DNA of 9,750 nucleotides from Actinomycetota bacterium. Its GTDB lineage: Bacteria > Actinomycetota > Actinomycetes > Nanopelagicales > Nanopelagicaceae. The stretch is taken from contig WLKV01000013.1 of NCBI GenBank assembly GCA_009701085.1, positions 1 through 9,750 on the forward strand, in the 5' to 3' direction. Every line of letters starts with the position of its first letter. Position 1 is the stretch's first letter. The notes below the pieces were generated by a model, which was not told where the DNA came from, searched no databases, and saw only the letters and a list, made by a program, of their open reading frames with translations. The position numbers and the translations under genes are program-made. Below are positions 7,037-9,750 of this stretch, piece by piece.

Positions 7037-7057
7037 GGCTTACGCCTTCTTCAGAGC
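7030..7057. terminator. Candidate bidirectional terminator hairpin between yggT and ileS
   Basis: AAGGC (7035-7039) pairs with GCCTT (7044-7048) across a 4-base loop. Outside it, GCTCT (7030-7034) pairs with AGAGC (7053-7057), leaving CTTC (7049-7052) bulged. On the ileS strand the loop reads GTAA, a GNRA tetraloop. The structure covers the stop codons of both convergent genes, which end 3 bp apart. There is no clean U-run on either side, so its strength as an intrinsic terminator is uncertain. Confidence 0.4.
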
Positions 7058-9750
7058 AACTCCAACGCCAAGTTCATTCTCTTCCTGAGCTACGGTTGCA
7101 TCGTGTTCAAATGAGAGCGCCAATACTTCTTCGGAGATATGTGCTGAGTTCTGCGTAATTGTTTCAACCAATTCAGCAGGAGCATTCCAGCGCACAGAGA
7201 TGCGATCGGAGATTTCAAAGCCATCGCTCTTGCGACGCTCTTGAATCAAACGAATCACTTCACGTACATGGCCAGAAGCAATGAGAGCTGGGGTCATAGC
7301 GAGGTCGAGGGCAACGCTTTCGCCGTCGTGGCTTGCAACCATCCATCCACTCTTGGGAACTTCGGTGACGACAAGATCATCGAGATCAATCTCGAAATCT
7401 CCGAGCTTGGCACTTCCGGTTGAGCGAAGTCCCTTCACGAGAGAAGTGGCATCAGCGGCAGAGATGAGTTTGGCGACATCCTGTACAGCTTTGCCGTACT
7501 TAGCTCCGAGTGATTTGAAGTTTGCCTTGACTGAGATATCAACGAGATCTCCATCTGCGTGCGCGATATCTTCAAGATCGAGAACGTTCAGTTCATCGGA
7601 GATCTGCGCCTTCATATCATCGGGAAGAGATGACCAACCTTGTGCTGAGATAAGAGCGCGTTGCAGCGGTTGGCGAATCTTGATTGCTGACTCTGCACGA
7701 GCTGCGCGACCTAGTTCTACAACGCGTCGTGTCATAGCAACTTGCTCATTCAGCGAGGCATTGATGAGAGATGCATCAGCGACGGGGAAATCGGTGAGGT
7801 GCACAGATGCAGCGGCCTGTGTATCAGAAGTGCGTATAAGAACCTGCCATGTATGTTCTGCAATAAATGGAACCATCGGAGCGAGTAACTGCGTGATGGT
7901 TGTAAGACATTCGTGCAAGGTTGCAAGGGCTGCAACATCGCCATCCCAGAAGCGACGGCGCGAACGACGTACATACCAGTTTGAAAGATCATCGATGAAG
8001 CGAGCCAAGACTCGTCCTGCGTTCTGAGAATCAAAGTCGTTATATGCCTTATCAACTTCAGCAATTAGCGCATTGAGTTCACTGATGATCCACTTATCCA
8101 TCATCGAACGGTCTTTGAGAGCAGGGCTCTGTGAAAGCTCGAAGTTCGATGCTTCTGCATAGAGCGCATGGAAAGAGATGGTGTTCCAGTAAGTCAGCAA
8201 GGTTTTGCGGACAACATCAGAGATTGCATCGTGACCGACGCGGCGGGCAGACCATGGTGAACCAGCTGCCAACATGTACCAGCGAACGGCATCTGCACCA
8301 TGTTGATCCATAAGCGAGATAGGTTCGAGGACGTTGCCGAGGTGCTTACTCATCTTGCGACCATCTTTATCCAAGATATGGCCGAGGCAGAGAACGCTCT
8401 TATAGGAACTTTCATCGAAGACAAGAGTTCCGATAGTCATCAAGGTGTAGAACCAGCCGCGAGTTTGATCGATTGCTTCGCAGATAAAGTCGGCAGGATA
8501 TGCAGCTTTGAACTTCTCAACAGATCCTGGTTTGTGAGGGTAGCCCCACTGCGCAAATGGCATTGCACCAGAGTCGTACCAGCAGTCGATAACTTCAGGA
8601 ACACGATTCATGGTGGCCGAACATTCAGTGCAAGCAAATGAGATGTCATCCACGAATGGACGATGTGGATCCAGGTTGCTCAGCTCTTGTCCGGCAAGTG
8701 CGCCAAGTTCTTTCAGTGAGTCGACGCAGATCTCATGCTTATTTTCGCAGCGCCAGATAGGAAGGGGAGTGCCCCAATAACGGTTACGTGAAAGCGCCCA
8801 GTCAATATTGTTATTGAGCCAATCACCATAACGACCTGTCTTAATCGTTTCTGGATGCCAATCAGTCTTCTGATTTTCGCGGATCAACTCATCTTTAATT
8901 GAAGTAGTACGGATGTACCACGATGGTTGCGCGTAGTAGATAAGCGCTGTGTGGCAGCGCCAGCAATGTGGGTATTCGTGCTCGTATGGTTGATGCTTAT
9001 AGAGAGCACCGGATGCTTTGAGCTCTTTCACAAGCGGCTTATCTGCCTCTTTAAAGAACATTCCTCCGACCACTGGAACATCTGCGAGGAACGTTCCATC
9101 TGGCGCAATCGGATTTACAACGGGCAGACCGTAAGAACGACAGACTAATAAGTCATCTGCTCCGAAGGCAGGGGATTGGTGAACAAGACCAGTTCCATCT
9201 TCTGTGGTGACATAGGTTGCGAGCACAATGAAATGTGAATCTGGAATATCCAGGTAATCAAATGGGCGCTTATATGTGATGCGCTCAAGATCTTTACCTT
9301 TGATAGTCTTGAGAATTTCTTGCTCACCAGCGACCTTATTCAGAAGTGGCTCAGCTACGACAAGGATTTCACTCGCTTCTTCAACCGTAGTCTTTACCAC
9401 GACGTAATCGACTTCAGGATGAACTGCGATAGCGGTATTGGAAACAAGGGTCCACGGAGTTGTTGTCCAAACGAGGAATGATGCGCTGAGATCGGCGAGT
9501 TCACCTGATGTGGCAGGAAAGCGAACAAAGACGGATGGATCAACAACAGTTTCATATCCTTGAGAAAGCTCGTGATCTGAAAGTCCAGTACCGCAGCGAG
9601 GGCAGTATGGAGCGACTCGATGGTCTTGAACGAGAAGGCCCTTCTTCCAAATCTCTTTGAGACTCCACCAGACGCTCTCAACATATTCTGGAGCCATCGT
9701 CCAATAGGCTTCATCGAAATCAACCCAGAAGCCCATGCGCTCGGTCATGG
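7040..9750 (-). CDS. ileS: Isoleucyl-tRNA synthetase (N-terminal part beyond window)
   Basis: IleRS charges tRNA-Ile with isoleucine and edits mischarged valine. About 900 residues are visible; roughly the first 140, including the HIGH motif, lie beyond the right edge. The Met codon at 9746-9748 is internal (MTERMGFWVDFDEAYWTM is conserved mid-protein sequence). Seen in order: ESVWW, YCPRCGTGLSDHE, the CP1 editing domain with WTTTPWTL (9446-9469) and TGLVHQSPAFGADD (about 9153-9196), CWRCHTALIYYAQPSWY, CENKHEICV, WYDSGAMPFAQWG, the class I signature KMSKH (8342-8356) in GRKMSKHLGN, the anticodon-binding helices, and a C-terminus ending VALKKA. The last 260 or so residues contain no cysteine, so the C-terminal zinc finger of E. 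coli-type IleRS is absent, as in the eukaryote-like type found in mycobacteria. It converges on yggT. ValRS and LeuRS are excluded by the KMSKHLGN and VHQSPAFG context. Confidence 0.97.
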   Translation of the reverse strand, partial: MTERMGFWVDFDEAYWTMAPEYVESVWWSLKEIWKKGLLVQDHRVAPYCPRCGTGLSDHELSQGYETVVDPSVFVRFPATSGELADLSASFLVWTTTPWTLVSNTAIAVHPEVDYVVVKTTVEEASEILVVAEPLLNKVAGEQEILKTIKGKDLERITYKRPFDYLDIPDSHFIVLATYVTTEDGTGLVHQSPAFGADDLLVCRSYGLPVVNPIAPDGTFLADVPVVGGMFFKEADKPLVKELKASGALYKHQPYEHEYPHCWRCHTALIYYAQPSWYIRTTSIKDELIRENQKTDWHPETIKTGRYGDWLNNNIDWALSRNRYWGTPLPIWRCENKHEICVDSLKELGALAGQELSNLDPHRPFVDDISFACTECSATMNRVPEVIDCWYDSGAMPFAQWGYPHKPGSVEKFKAAYPADFICEAIDQTRGWFYTLMTIGTLVFDESSYKSVLCLGHILDKDGRKMSKHLGNVLEPISLMDQHGADAVRWYMLAAGSPWSARRVGHDAISDVVRKTLLTYWNTISFHALYAEASNFELSQSPALKDRSMMDKWIISELNALIAEVDKAYNDFDSQNAGRVLARFIDDLSNWYVRRSRRRFWDGDVAALATLHECLTTITQLLAPMVPFIAEHTWQVLIRTSDTQAAASVHLTDFPVADASLINASLNEQVAMTRRVVELGRAARAESAIKIRQPLQRALISAQGWSSLPDDMKAQISDELNVLDLEDIAHADGDLVDISVKANFKSLGAKYGKAVQDVAKLISAADATSLVKGLRSTGSAKLGDFEIDLDDLVVTEVPKSGWMVASHDGESVALDLAMTPALIASGHVREVIRLIQERRKSDGFEISDRISVRWNAPAELVETITQNSAHISEEVLALSFEHDATVAQEENELGVGVALKKA

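Noticed and set aside
7281..8027. Long open frame on the + strand opposite ileS (248 codons)
   Set aside because: It is antisense to well-conserved IleRS sequence and its Ser/Arg/Ala-rich translation resembles no family; it is a codon-structure shadow.
1..9750. A novel defence, mobile or biosynthetic system
   Set aside because: Every open stretch is accounted for by known core genes. There are no repeats, integrase, transposase, toxin-antitoxin or unknown operon genes, and composition looks even throughout.

Overview
The window is an almost gap-free stretch of cell-division and cell-wall genes from what looks like an actinobacterium. The gene order ftsW-murG-murC-ftsQ-ftsZ, without ftsA and followed by pgeF-yggS-sepF-yggT, is the actinobacterial form of the dcw (division and cell wall) cluster. 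The proteins carry actinobacterial signatures: PLPIGNGEQ in MurG, a C-terminal DVPDF tail in FtsZ, the VRMFARNWRP stretch in YggT and KMSKHLGN in IleRS. By eye, base composition is near 50% GC, low for the phylum. With genes packed this tightly, that fits a streamlined aquatic actinobacterium such as the acI/Nanopelagicales group. That placement is an inference.

Layout: 1-530 is the 3' part of ftsW, cut by the window edge. murG (527-1609), murC (1610-2983) and ftsQ (about 2976-3647) follow, each overlapping or abutting the gene before it. A 171-bp gap upstream of ftsZ is the only sizeable non-coding stretch. It holds a strong Shine-Dalgarno sequence, a weak promoter-like pair and two interleaved complementary arms. 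ftsZ (3819-4946), pgeF (4957-5619), yggS (5616-6260), sepF (6273-6746) and yggT (6755-7036) form a second compact run. ileS lies on the opposite strand (stop at 7040-7042) and runs off the right edge. It converges on yggT with 3 bp between the stop codons, and a short hairpin spans both. No stretch of 300 bases lacks a gene.

How the genes work together: MurC adds L-Ala to UDP-MurNAc early in precursor synthesis. MurG adds GlcNAc to lipid I to make lipid II. FtsW polymerises lipid II at the septum. FtsQ is the membrane scaffold that recruits or activates the septal synthase. FtsZ forms the ring that SepF ties to the membrane, and YggT is a small membrane protein that travels with this cluster. 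PgeF (peptidoglycan editing) and YggS (PLP homeostasis) are accessory metabolic proteins kept in the same cluster. IleRS is a housekeeping tRNA synthetase.

I see no mobile element, CRISPR array, RNA gene or unknown gene system. The region is ordinary core genome. The points worth checking are the absence of divIVA from its usual place after yggT, the compact shared hairpin between yggT and ileS, the interleaved arms upstream of ftsZ, and a possible leaderless start for sepF.
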